From positions 37,842 through 101,841 of the forward strand of contig NZ_CANMSJ010000012.1 of the NCBI RefSeq assembly GCF_947500605.1: a stretch of DNA of 64,000 bases, read 5' to 3'. Position 1 is the first letter of the stretch, and every line of letters begins with the position of its first letter. Both the position numbers and the translations under genes were made by a program. Below the pieces are notes generated by a model. The model was not told the origin of the DNA. It made no database searches and was given only the letters and a program-made list of their open reading frames with translations. Below, piece after piece: positions 16,302 to 25,089 of this stretch. The DNA is from an uncultured Lacinutrix sp. Lineage in GTDB: Bacteria; Bacteroidota; Bacteroidia; Flavobacteriales; Flavobacteriaceae.

Positions 16302-17378
16302 TTAAAGTAAATCATTGTTAGCCTTTAACTTCTCAGTATTATCGGCTAGCATTAATTCGTCTAATATTTTTTGAATGTCACCATTTACAATGTTTTGTAA
16401 ATCGTAAAGTGTTAACCCAATTCTGTGATCTGTTACACGTCCTTGAGAATAGTTATAAGTTCTAATTTTAGCACTTCTATCTCCAGAAGTTACCATAGTA
16501 CCTCTTAAAGCAGCATCTTCTTCGTTCTTTTTAGCTAATTCTAAATCGTATAAACGCGAACGTAAAACCTTAAAGGCTTTCTCTTTATTCTTATGCTGCG
16601 ATTTTTGATCTTGACATTGCGCCACTAATCCTGTTGGAATGTGCGTTAAACGTACTGCTGAATACGTTGTGTTTACCGATTGACCTCCTGGACCTGAAGA
16701 ACAAAAGAAATCTACTCTTACGTCTTTTGCTTCAACAACGACATCAAACTCTTCGGCTTCTGGAAATACCATTACTGTAGCTGCACTTGTATGCACACGA
16801 CCTTGAGTTTCTGTTTGTGGTACACGTTGTACACGGTGTACTCCTGCTTCAAACTTTAAAGTTCCATAAACATCGTCTCCAGAAACTTCAAACTGAATTT
16901 CTTTAAAACCTCCGTTTGTTCCTTCACTATAATCTACAGTATCTACTTTCCAACCTCTGTTTTCACAGTACTTACTATACATTCTAAACAAGTCTCCAGC
17001 AAAAATACTTGCTTCGTCTCCACCTGCTCCTGCTCTTAATTCTACAACAGCATTTTTAGCATCTTGAGGATCCTTAGGGATTAGTAATAATTTTATTTCT
17101 TCCTCTAATAATGGAATTTGAGCTTTAGCATCATCGTATTGCATTTTAGCCATGTCTACCATTTCGGCATCACTACCGTCTGATATTATTTCTTCAGCTT
17201 CAGCTAAATTATTAGTCTGCTCTATATATAATTCACGTTTATCCATTAATAAACGTAAACTTTTGTATTCTCTAGTTAGCTCAACATAAGTTTTTTGATC
17301 TGAAATAATATCAGGTTGAATGATTAAATCACTAACCTCATCAAAACGTTGTTTTACTATTTGTAATTTATCTAACAT
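16302..17378 (-). CDS. prfA: Peptide chain release factor 1
   Basis: A 358-residue class I release factor. The GGQ motif that reaches the peptidyl-transferase centre is at 231-233 ([12 protein letters not shown]). The stop-codon-recognition tripeptide reads P187-Q-T189, the PxT form of RF1 (UAA/UAG) rather than the SPF of RF2. The acidic AGAGGDEAS segment (116-124) and N-terminal helical domain are normal. Length is typical. It starts at an ATG with no overlapping neighbour. Confidence 0.97.
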   Translation of the reverse strand: MLDKLQIVKQRFDEVSDLIIQPDIISDQKTYVELTREYKSLRLLMDKRELYIEQTNNLAEAEEIISDGSDAEMVDMAKMQYDDAKAQIPLLEEEIKLLLIPKDPQDAKNAVVELRAGAGGDEASIFAGDLFRMYSKYCENRGWKVDTVDYSEGTNGGFKEIQFEVSGDDVYGTLKFEAGVHRVQRVPQTETQGRVHTSAATVMVFPEAEEFDVVVEAKDVRVDFFCSSGPGGQSVNTTYSAVRLTHIPTGLVAQCQDQKSQHKNKEKAFKVLRSRLYDLELAKKNEEDAALRGTMVTSGDRSAKIRTYNYSQGRVTDHRIGLTLYDLQNIVNGDIQKILDELMLADNTEKLKANNDLL

Positions 17379-17416
17379 AAATATTTTGCGTTATTGAGCA
17401 AAAATACGATAAATAA

Positions 17417-18130
17417 TCAATAATAATAAGTGGTTTTCTCTACTGAATTTTGCGCTCTTTTTTTGTTCTCTAACATAACGTAGTTTACAAAAGTTAAAAA
17501 TGCCGATACTGTGAAAAAACGCTCTAAATAAAACATGTATTTAAACTCTAAGAAATAGCCGCAAAACATAGAAACATCAGCAAATGCTACGCAAAACGTT
17601 GCTAACAAAAAGAGTGTTGAACGCAAATGAAATCTATTAAAATTATAATTTGCAGAAAAGACGCACATTACAATCATTATAATACTTGGAATTATAAAAA
17701 AGGCTCTATCTACAAAACCAAATTTTTGAATATCTACCGAAGAAATTAATAAATAAACTAAGTATCCATTTAACATTGCTATTGAAGAAAAAATTAAAAT
17801 CATAGAATAGCTTCTTTCCTTAATGCTAATTTTCTTTATTATTAAACTAGATAATAATAAAAATATAACTGCCCGAACTATTATAGACAACTTAGTTATT
17901 ACTGGTGTTTGCACAAAAAAAGTAAGTATATCGAAAAGAACAAACAGAAACATTATAACTGTAGCCGTTTTATGTTTATAACAACCTATATAAAAATATA
18001 CAGCTGTAAATACTAAAGATGTAATCATGGTTTGAACGACATAAGCATCGAATGACAGCTTTGCGACAGTATAAATACCAGTTGAAAATAAAGTAACTGC
18101 TATAGAATATAATAGCTTTTGATAATACAA
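17417..18130 (-). CDS. Eight-helix membrane protein, unknown (paralogue A)
   Basis: A 237-residue, very hydrophobic protein with about eight predicted transmembrane helices and short loops. It shares layout and local motifs with the 231-residue product of 18551-19246: an LFDI/VIADIVD-type helix after the third segment, a FADVSMFCGYF versus FTDLCGFISNSF helix, and a final YLER-F...A segment. The two are probably paralogues. The arrangement recalls YhhN/TMEM86 lysoplasmalogenase-like proteins, but I cannot see that family's diagnostic residues well enough to assign it. The C-terminus ends in a charged then Tyr-rich tail. Confidence 0.6.
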   Translation of the reverse strand: MYYQKLLYSIAVTLFSTGIYTVAKLSFDAYVVQTMITSLVFTAVYFYIGCYKHKTATVIMFLFVLFDILTFFVQTPVITKLSIIVRAVIFLLLSSLIIKKISIKERSYSMILIFSSIAMLNGYLVYLLISSVDIQKFGFVDRAFFIIPSIIMIVMCVFSANYNFNRFHLRSTLFLLATFCVAFADVSMFCGYFLEFKYMFYLERFFTVSAFLTFVNYVMLENKKRAQNSVEKTTYYY

Positions 18131-18263
18131 AGTAAATAAATAGGTTATAATTTGGTCTTACGAAGATAGTAATTATTGTTATGCCTAAGAAACAATATTT
18201 TATACTTAAAACTGATGATTATAGTTTAAAATATTTTTCTAGAACTTTCGTTATAAATGAGCT

Positions 18264-18554
18264 ATGCTTAACCAATTTAGAGCCATACTATTTTATTACA
18301 GACCAATTGCCGTGTGGTCTTTTGTTGTTACTGTATTAGTAACGATCTATAATCCTGGAATAGTTTGCGCGCTATTAACCAAATTATTTTTAATGCTCTT
18401 ATTTTGGCTAATGATTAATGATAGAAACATGCGAAGAAAATTAAAATTCTATAAAATGGTAGGCGTTTCTAATTTTAAATTAGTTGCTACTCTTTATGCT
18501 ATTGACTCTTTAATAACTTGTAGTTTCTTGTTATTGATAAAAGGTTTTATTTAA
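18264..18554 (+). CDS. Small membrane protein, unknown
   Basis: A 96-residue protein with about three hydrophobic segments (residues 10-32, 35-52 and 70-93) and a basic loop RNMRRKLKFYK between the second and third, which by the positive-inside rule lies in the cytoplasm. It is encoded between two paralogous membrane-protein genes but on the opposite strand, and its stop overlaps the end of the second by 4 nt. No family is recognised with confidence. The good hydrophobic pattern and lack of overlap with other genes favour a real gene. Confidence 0.55.
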   Translation: MLNQFRAILFYYRPIAVWSFVVTVLVTIYNPGIVCALLTKLFLMLLFWLMINDRNMRRKLKFYKMVGVSNFKLVATLYAIDSLITCSFLLLIKGFI

Positions 18555-19246
18555 AACAACTCTAATACATCATCCTTATTTTCTTCAGTAAAACACAAAT
18601 AAAAGGATAAATACATGTAAGCTAAAAAGTATAAAATACGTTCTAAATACAGAAATAAATGCATTCCAAAAGAATTAGATATAAAGCCACATAAATCTGT
18701 AAATATAAATAGGAAAGTAAAGCACATAAAATAAAAAGCCTTTTTCGATTCGGAATCAAAATAGTATTTAGCTGCTACAGCAGCTACAGAAATGCTAACA
18801 ATCCAATTTGCAAACATAGCTATTCTTTCTATGTTATTATACAATAAATTAGATGTCTCACTAACTAATTTATATGCTATTAATAAATTAATCCCAACAA
18901 CAACTGAAAATAATATAACTACTTTATATTCTAATTTTTGAATTTTTATTTTTTTCAAAACACTAAACGCTAATAAAGAAAATGCAATCATTTTTATTAG
19001 AGAATAAATCTCGGTTATATACGGTTTAGTATAATATAAATCTACTATATCTGCAATAACCATAAACACCAAAAAGACTAAATATAATTTATTTCTAGTT
19101 TTAAGAAATAAAAAAAGTATAAGAAACAAAGCACTTAAAGCCAACCTAACAAGTTGGCTAATAAAAAAATCTAAAAACAAAACTGAAGCTATATTTATTA
19201 TAACTATAACTAGCGTTACTATTTTTACTATTAGTTTATTTTTCAA
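18551..19246 (-). CDS. Eight-helix membrane protein, unknown (paralogue B)
   Basis: A 231-residue multi-pass membrane protein with about eight helices, resembling the 237-residue neighbour at 17417-18130 in length, spacing and the conserved ADI-x-D, TDLCGF and YLERI motifs. It is 10 nt downstream of the DUF3078 gene, so it probably forms an operon with purM and that outer-membrane protein. Function not recognised; a lipid-related enzyme of the YhhN type is one possibility. Confidence 0.6.
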   Translation of the reverse strand: MKNKLIVKIVTLVIVIINIASVLFLDFFISQLVRLALSALFLILFLFLKTRNKLYLVFLVFMVIADIVDLYYTKPYITEIYSLIKMIAFSLLAFSVLKKIKIQKLEYKVVILFSVVVGINLLIAYKLVSETSNLLYNNIERIAMFANWIVSISVAAVAAKYYFDSESKKAFYFMCFTFLFIFTDLCGFISNSFGMHLFLYLERILYFLAYMYLSFYLCFTEENKDDVLELF

Positions 19247-19256
19247 TTATAATGCT

Positions 19257-20219
19257 TTATAAATCCATAGTAACACCAACTCCTAGAATTTGTTTCCATT
19301 GTAGTTTAGCTCCTCTTTCTATAAATACATCTGCAACAGCAGTTTCTTGTTGCGTTTTAATATCATTATCATATTTAATATGCGAACCTAAAGTTGCTTT
19401 CACATAATCGTTAACCTTAAAATCGAAAACAACTTCCCAATCGACATCAACATTACCAAAACTATTAAGATAATCTGTATAAAGGCTTAATTGATTTCTA
19501 ACATAGATGTTTTCAAAAACTTCGGTTTCATAGGAATTTGTAATTAGAACACCCATTTCTGTTCTCGCATTTTCTCCTTTTTTAATTCTATTTCCTAAAG
19601 CATCATATACAGCTGCATCAACACCAAAAGAACCGGCATCTGCTAATTCTTGGTCTAAAACGAAAGTGCCTTTAAAAGTTAAAGGAGAGAAATAGAAAGA
19701 TAATTTTTCGAGATTTTTACCATATTCAACACCTCCACCTATAAATAAATATCCTGGAGCCATGAAACGAGAAATAGGGTTTTCTCTATTAGGATAATTA
19801 TAACCATTAGAGTACTGTGTTTTAAAATTAAAACGTCCAGAATAATACCAGTTAGTTAAAGTATCTTTTCTGTAACCTATAGTCGAAATTAACTCTAATT
19901 CGTCTTCCGTTTTTCTTAATTTCTGATTTTCCTGTTTATTAACTCCATAACGTGTTCTTACTGAGCTTTTCCAAATAAGGTTTTCTTTTTTATAACTTAA
20001 ACTAGAAACAATATTAAAAAGTGCAGAAACTGAATTACTTCCACCTGCATTCCAATTCACAAAAGTAACTTCATTAATATCTAAACCTGCTCTGTTTGTT
20101 TGAACCCACGCTAATGTATCTAAAACTTTTACAACTGAATCTTGCGTTTTTACAATCGAATCTTGTGCTTTAGATATTTGAAAAGAAAGTATAGTAAGGA
20201 TTATAAGACAAAATCTCAT
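19257..20219 (-). CDS. DUF3078 outer-membrane protein
   Basis: A 320-residue protein with a signal peptide (cleavage near SKAQ, residue 19) and then a pattern of alternating beta strands that fits a porin-like barrel and the DUF3078 family of Bacteroidota. The family-typical N-terminal phrase AGLDINEVTFVNWNAGGSNS is present at about 44-63. It ends with an aromatic/hydrophobic strand (KQILGVGVTMDL) like other outer-membrane barrels. It lies 35 nt after purM on the same strand. Transport role is not known. Confidence 0.78.
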   Translation of the reverse strand: MRFCLIILTILSFQISKAQDSIVKTQDSVVKVLDTLAWVQTNRAGLDINEVTFVNWNAGGSNSVSALFNIVSSLSYKKENLIWKSSVRTRYGVNKQENQKLRKTEDELELISTIGYRKDTLTNWYYSGRFNFKTQYSNGYNYPNRENPISRFMAPGYLFIGGGVEYGKNLEKLSFYFSPLTFKGTFVLDQELADAGSFGVDAAVYDALGNRIKKGENARTEMGVLITNSYETEVFENIYVRNQLSLYTDYLNSFGNVDVDWEVVFDFKVNDYVKATLGSHIKYDNDIKTQQETAVADVFIERGAKLQWKQILGVGVTMDL

Positions 20220-20254
20220 ATTATTTTAATTTAAAACTTAGAATTAGAAAATGA

Positions 20255-21433
20255 TTAATAATTAAACGTTCCGAAAGGGCTATTTATTGTCAATTTTTTA
20301 GCGTCAGAATCCTCTACCTTACCAACTATCTGAGCATTAACATTGTAAGATTTAGAAATAGAAATAATATCTTCTGCTATTTCTGGAGAGACATATAATT
20401 CCATTCTATGTCCACAATTAAATACTTGATACATTTCTTTCCAATCTGTTTTAGATTGTTCTTGTATTAATTTAAATAAAGGTGGCACTGGAAATAAGTT
20501 ATCTTTTATAATATGCAAATTATCTATAAAATGAAGGATTTTAGTTTGTGCACCACCAGAGCAATGTACCATACCGTGTAAAGTTTCAGAAGTAAACTTA
20601 GATAAAATCTCTTTTATAATTGGAGCATAAGTTCTTGTTGGAGACAATACTAATTTCCCTGCATCTATAGGGCTATCTTCAACCTCATCTGTTAACTTTA
20701 CTTGTCCAGAATACACTAAATCCTCCGGTACAGCTGCATCAAAACTTTCTGGGTATTTTTTTGCTAAATAGTTATTAAAAACATCATGTCTTGCAGATGT
20801 TAAACCATTACTACCCATACCTCCATTGTACTCTTTCTCGTATGTAGCTTGGCCAAAACTTTCTAATCCAACAATTACATCTCCTGCTTTAATGTTAGCA
20901 TTATCTATAACATCGCTTCTTTTCATTCTAGCAGTAACTGTAGAGTCTACAATTATTGTTCTTACTAAATCTCCAACATCTGCAGTTTCTCCTCCAGTAG
21001 AATGGATGGTTACTCCAAATGTTTTTAAATCTTGAATAAGCTCTTCAGTTCCATTAATAATTGCAGAAAGTACTTCTCCTGTAATTAAATTTTTATTTCT
21101 ACCAATAGTAGACGACAGCATAATATTGTCTGTAGCACCAACACAAAGTAGATCGTCGATATTCATTATTAAAGCATCTTGAGCGATGCCTTTCCAAACT
21201 GAAACATCTCCGGTTTCTTTCCAATACATATATGCTAAAGCACTTTTTGTACCTGCTCCATCAGCATGCATGATTAAGCAGTAATCATCATCATTTGTTA
21301 GATAATCTGGTACAATTTTGCAAAACGCTTTAGGAAACAAGCCTTTGTCTATGTTTTTTATAGCATTATGCACATCTTCTTTTGATGCTGAAACACCTCT
21401 TTGACTGTAACGTTTACTTATTTCTGAGCTCAT
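20255..21433 (-). CDS. purM: Phosphoribosylformylglycinamidine cyclo-ligase (AIR synthetase)
   Basis: A 392-residue enzyme of purine biosynthesis that closes the imidazole ring of FGAM using ATP. It has the PurM architecture: the N-terminal ATP-binding half with MHADGAGTKSALAYMYWKE and an acidic IAQDALIMNIDDLLCVGA strand, then STGGETADVGDLV, and the C-terminal half with LHGMVHCSGGAQTKI. It is the longer variant usual in Bacteroidota (about 390 rather than 345 residues). Starts at ATG; first gene of a leftward operon with the DUF3078 and membrane-protein genes. Confidence 0.95.
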   Translation of the reverse strand: MSSEISKRYSQRGVSASKEDVHNAIKNIDKGLFPKAFCKIVPDYLTNDDDYCLIMHADGAGTKSALAYMYWKETGDVSVWKGIAQDALIMNIDDLLCVGATDNIMLSSTIGRNKNLITGEVLSAIINGTEELIQDLKTFGVTIHSTGGETADVGDLVRTIIVDSTVTARMKRSDVIDNANIKAGDVIVGLESFGQATYEKEYNGGMGSNGLTSARHDVFNNYLAKKYPESFDAAVPEDLVYSGQVKLTDEVEDSPIDAGKLVLSPTRTYAPIIKEILSKFTSETLHGMVHCSGGAQTKILHFIDNLHIIKDNLFPVPPLFKLIQEQSKTDWKEMYQVFNCGHRMELYVSPEIAEDIISISKSYNVNAQIVGKVEDSDAKKLTINSPFGTFNY

Positions 21434-21516
21434 AATATTGTATTAAAACACAAAGATAGTTTTATTAGTAGTTATACCAAATGAAGATTAAAATAACATA
21501 TTAAATAAATTGAAAT

Positions 21517-21550
21517 AAAAAAAGCACACAAACGAATTTATGTGCTTTTA
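21517..21550 (-). terminator. Terminator of the curli operon
   Basis: Arms AAAAGCACA (21520-21528) and TGTGCTTTT (21541-21549) with a 12-nt loop; A run on the left gives the leftward U tract. It lies 45 nt past the stop of the last gene of the curli operon. Confidence 0.7.
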
Positions 21551-21594
21551 ATATATTTAAGTATTTTGATATTGAGTATTGTTTTTCTAGATAA

Positions 21595-23127
21595 TTAGTC
21601 CCAATCTGGCATTGAGGCTTCTGTAAATAATTCAGTTTCATTAGTTGCAGCTCCAAATTGATATTTAAACACACGTGGTATTGCTTCTAAATTACTGTCT
21701 ACTCTTGTAAATATAAAACCACCTTCATTTGGCGCAAATTTGACATCTAAATCGTTCTGTCCAATTAAAGCATCTGTAATAATTTGTGTATTTGTAGAAG
21801 TATTAATATCATAAACAAACACTCTACTTTGAAATTGTCTATAACTTAAATTTTCGTTTCCAGACAAATCGCGTGTATAAATAACTTGGTTTCCATTTGC
21901 AGTGACATCTATCCCTCCTAATGCGCCTGCCAATCCTTCTACAATAACATCCTCTTCCATTGCTGTAGATAACCTTACTGTAAAAATTCTAGCATTATAA
22001 CCATTTGCTGTGTTTGTTTTTAATACAACCAAATCATTATCGAAAGCAACACTTTCTACTTCAGAAATAAACGAACCATCTGCTGTTGTAAAAATGGGAG
22101 GACTACTAAGGCCACTTCCATCTGTGTTAATTGAATATAATTTATCAAAATTTGGATAATAAAGTTTACTTCCATTTTGCGCCCAACAAAAATCTATATG
22201 TTCTAATCTAAAACCTGCCACTGGAATAGTATTGGTTACTTGTACTTTACTGGACCCATCGGTATTCATTGTAAAAATTTGTGCATTACCTCCTACTGTC
22301 CTTAAATATGCTATTTTATTTAGAGCGATATTTGTTCTTGGCCTAAAACTGTTATTTGTTTCACTTGTTAACTTTAATAAATTAAAATCTAGTTCTGAAT
22401 CTGAACCTCCTTCTGGATCTTCATCTCCAGAATAAATAACACTATTACCATTTTCTTCTTTTACAAAAACATACGGATTATTAGGTGTTGTTATTGTAGA
22501 AAACTGACTAATTGCAGAACTAACATCGTCATTAGTACCATCGCTTACAGTAACCTGCCAAAAATAGGTTGTAGATAATTGTAGATTACTAGCAATATAA
22601 AAAGTATCCTGAGCTGTCTCAAACAATTCAATCTCATTTGTATTACCATTTCTCAACTCTAAAGTATAGGATAATTCGTCATTTGCATCTGAATCACTTG
22701 ACTCCCAAGTAAACTGCACATCCAAATCTACTGCTTCTGCCAAGTCCTCAGGAAAAGCCAAATTAGGTACGGCAGGAGGTTGGTTGTTTGCATTAGATGT
22801 TATCAACTCAAAAGCTACAACTGTTGCTGTATTTTCTAATACAGTAACAGACTCAAAAGCAGTAACAAAACCATCTAACTCTGCTTGAACGGCATAAGTT
22901 TCGACTAAAGCATTCTCAATTACAAAATTACCATCTGCATCTGAAAACACAGTACTCGTAACAGGATTTGTAGACACCTTAACGTTTTGCAAAGGAGAAT
23001 TAGTACCTTCTGCTACTACTTTACCATTAATGGTTCCTATTCTCACTCCGTCTATTTGATCCTCGCTACACGTAGTCATGAATAACATCACTACGATTAG
23101 ACTTGTTATATAATTTAACGTTTTCAT
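21595..23127 (-). CDS. Curli-operon lipoprotein with regulatory-like, Fn3-like and beta-propeller domains
   Basis: A 510-residue lipoprotein (lipobox FMTTC). I use the ATG at 23127 because it directly precedes a normal signal; an in-frame upstream start at 23157 would lengthen the leader and overlap csgG. After Cys20: a carboxypeptidase-regulatory-like beta sandwich (about 30-105; NGKVVAEGTNSPLQNVKVS), a fibronectin-III-like domain (about 115-210; TTYFWQVTVSDGTND) and a TolB/WD40-like propeller (about 220-500; repeats such as AQIFTMNTDGSSKVQVT and KLYSINTDGSGL). It begins 13 nt after csgG, so it belongs to the curli operon. It may be an outer-membrane accessory factor; no curli role is established. 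Confidence 0.75.
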   Translation of the reverse strand: MKTLNYITSLIVVMLFMTTCSEDQIDGVRIGTINGKVVAEGTNSPLQNVKVSTNPVTSTVFSDADGNFVIENALVETYAVQAELDGFVTAFESVTVLENTATVVAFELITSNANNQPPAVPNLAFPEDLAEAVDLDVQFTWESSDSDANDELSYTLELRNGNTNEIELFETAQDTFYIASNLQLSTTYFWQVTVSDGTNDDVSSAISQFSTITTPNNPYVFVKEENGNSVIYSGDEDPEGGSDSELDFNLLKLTSETNNSFRPRTNIALNKIAYLRTVGGNAQIFTMNTDGSSKVQVTNTIPVAGFRLEHIDFCWAQNGSKLYYPNFDKLYSINTDGSGLSSPPIFTTADGSFISEVESVAFDNDLVVLKTNTANGYNARIFTVRLSTAMEEDVIVEGLAGALGGIDVTANGNQVIYTRDLSGNENLSYRQFQSRVFVYDINTSTNTQIITDALIGQNDLDVKFAPNEGGFIFTRVDSNLEAIPRVFKYQFGAATNETELFTEASMPDWD

Positions 23128-23140
23128 TATAGTAGTTTTA

Positions 23141-24661
23141 TTAATTCCCTTCTTCATTTTGATCCTCTTCTTTTTTATTTTTCTCAGCCTCTTTAAGAGT
23201 TCTTTTTTGCAATAATTCTTTATTGATATTTTCTTTCCTGATCTCTTTTAACTCCTTATTCCTTGCTTTCTTAATCTCCCTTTCTTTATCTTTTTTAGTA
23301 TTATAATTACCGATATAAAAATTTAAACCAACTCCTAATCTTAAATACATATCATCTTTAGAGCCATTAGCAATATCATCTACAAGATCACTAAAAACAA
23401 AACTGTTTTCTAGATAACCAACAATACCTATTCTTTCTGTAACTAAATACTCTACTCCTCCTCCAACTTGAAGTTTTGGATTAATATTATTAAAATCGTT
23501 AGAAATATTTGTACCTCCTCCTGCATATACAAATGGTGTAAACTTATCTGATGGCAACACTGTATACTCTACATTTGCATCTATTGAAACAAAGCTTTTT
23601 TCAAAAATATCTTCGTTTGCTAAACTAAATTTATTTGCATTTAGATTTAAATTAAAGTGAGAATTAAGATGCCTTTTATAACCAACTCTAGAGTTCAATT
23701 TATATTTAGGATTAATGTAATCGCCATTTATTTTGGCTGCACCAATTGATGCGTGTAACACATTATCTGTTCTTCTTTTAAAAGTAAACCTATTAAATAA
23801 CTCGGTTACATTTGCTGCTTCCTTTTCTTCATTATATTCCTTAACCAACTCTTTATCGACATCTACTCCTGCCTTAGTTGACCAATATCCATCTGCAATT
23901 CCTTCTAGAATTAAATCGTGAACAGCTTTCTCGATCGCATCTTTTACAGCTAGCTGCACAGGCTCATTTTGAGTAAAACCTGTTTCAGCTTCAAGTAATT
24001 TCTGAAATTTCACAAATCGAAACAAACTAACATCTACAGCTTGAGACAAAATGGTTTTTGAAACATATATGTTATTAATTATTTCACCAGTTTTAGTAGA
24101 CACAGCTCTTAAATAAATAGTAATGCGATCTTGCCTATATCTTGCTGATCCTCCAACACCAAAATAACGCGCTCCTGCTCCACCTGTTACTATATTAGTA
24201 TCATAAGAAATAATACCTCCTTCTAGAATTAATCCAGCATATAATAACGGATCTATTTGCGGCTCATTAGGGTTTAATCCTTTAATATACTGCTGTTTAG
24301 TGTTACTTATAATATTCCTTTCTGTAGATAAATTAACAAAGTTTTCTCTTTCAAGCGGAACAAAATATCCAGAATCACTTAATGCTTTTATTAACATTGA
24401 TGTTGCACCTTGGGTAACTGCTGTACTAAAAGTACTTCCGTTCTCAACTGCCTTATACTGACCTGTTTGATCACTAAAATTATAAACAGCGACTTCCATT
24501 GGTACTTTAGAAGGCGGAAGATCTAATAGTTTGTTTGTAGATTTCGAAAATTCACCTATTCTTGCAGGCTCCTGAGAGAAAGGCTGGTTAAAATAAGTTC
24601 CACAGGAACTTAAACACAAATAAATAGCCAAAATGGCTATTAGCTTTTTAAAATTCATCAT
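23141..24661 (-). CDS. csgG: Curli secretion channel CsgG fused to a beta-barrel-like domain
   Basis: A lipoprotein (CLSSC lipobox) of about 506 residues; E. coli CsgG has 277. Residues about 20-280 are the CsgG domain, which forms the nonameric outer-membrane pore for curlin export: VAVYNFSDQTGQYK, FVPLERENFVNL, LILEGGIISYDTN, then GGAGARYFGVGGSARYRQDRITI-like transmembrane-hairpin and ISKTILSQ segments. Residues about 295-460 read as an OmpA-like eight-strand barrel (GYKRHLNSHFNLNLN, PFVYAGGG, LQVGGGVEYLV, YLRLGVGLNFYIG). The last 50 residues are a highly charged Lys/Glu coil. ATG 24661 or 24658 is the start; the in-frame TTG at 24670 is unlikely. Confidence 0.9.
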   Translation of the reverse strand: MMNFKKLIAILAIYLCLSSCGTYFNQPFSQEPARIGEFSKSTNKLLDLPPSKVPMEVAVYNFSDQTGQYKAVENGSTFSTAVTQGATSMLIKALSDSGYFVPLERENFVNLSTERNIISNTKQQYIKGLNPNEPQIDPLLYAGLILEGGIISYDTNIVTGGAGARYFGVGGSARYRQDRITIYLRAVSTKTGEIINNIYVSKTILSQAVDVSLFRFVKFQKLLEAETGFTQNEPVQLAVKDAIEKAVHDLILEGIADGYWSTKAGVDVDKELVKEYNEEKEAANVTELFNRFTFKRRTDNVLHASIGAAKINGDYINPKYKLNSRVGYKRHLNSHFNLNLNANKFSLANEDIFEKSFVSIDANVEYTVLPSDKFTPFVYAGGGTNISNDFNNINPKLQVGGGVEYLVTERIGIVGYLENSFVFSDLVDDIANGSKDDMYLRLGVGLNFYIGNYNTKKDKEREIKKARNKELKEIRKENINKELLQKRTLKEAEKNKKEEDQNEEGN

Positions 24662-24676
24662 AAGAGGCAAAAAAAT

Positions 24677-25087
24677 TTACGGATTTGGAACTATAACTTG
24701 GGTTTGCTCACCATTTAAGGTATCTAATATATTTATCACCAAGCCTTCATCAGACTCAAAAACCTCAACATTTAAGGATCCAAAAGTAAAAGTCCCTTCT
24801 TGATTAAAATCACCCACAGCATCTACTTGTTGAGCCAATAAGGTTCTTGAAATTTGACTAAGCACTTGTTGATTTAATTGATCTCCAAATCTTTCCAATT
24901 CTGATTGCTCCTCGGTTACAGTTCTTTCTGCCGTAAGTCCATTTTGAGCCGTAGCAGAACTTAATAACCAGCTATAATTAAATGTATCTCCACCAAAAGC
25001 TGGATTTAATGGTTTATAACTAAATTGTTGTGCAAAAGTGTAAGATAGTAATCCAAAGAACATTACTATAAAAAGTTTATATTTCAT
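24677..25087 (-). CDS. csgF: Curli assembly factor CsgF
   Basis: A 136-residue secreted protein. The signal peptide is followed at once by the CsgF hallmark FSYKPLNPAFGG (residues 22-33), the segment that in E. coli inserts into the CsgG channel and forms a second constriction, with the rest exposed at the surface to anchor the nucleator. The C-terminal half holds the conserved NQEGTFTFGSLNVEVFES strand pair. ATG 25087 is chosen; the codon 6 nt upstream is TTG and overlaps the csgE stop. It is preceded by csgE and followed by csgG, the usual E-F-G order. Confidence 0.93.
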   Translation of the reverse strand: MKYKLFIVMFFGLLSYTFAQQFSYKPLNPAFGGDTFNYSWLLSSATAQNGLTAERTVTEEQSELERFGDQLNQQVLSQISRTLLAQQVDAVGDFNQEGTFTFGSLNVEVFESDEGLVINILDTLNGEQTQVIVPNP

Positions 25088-25089
25088 AA

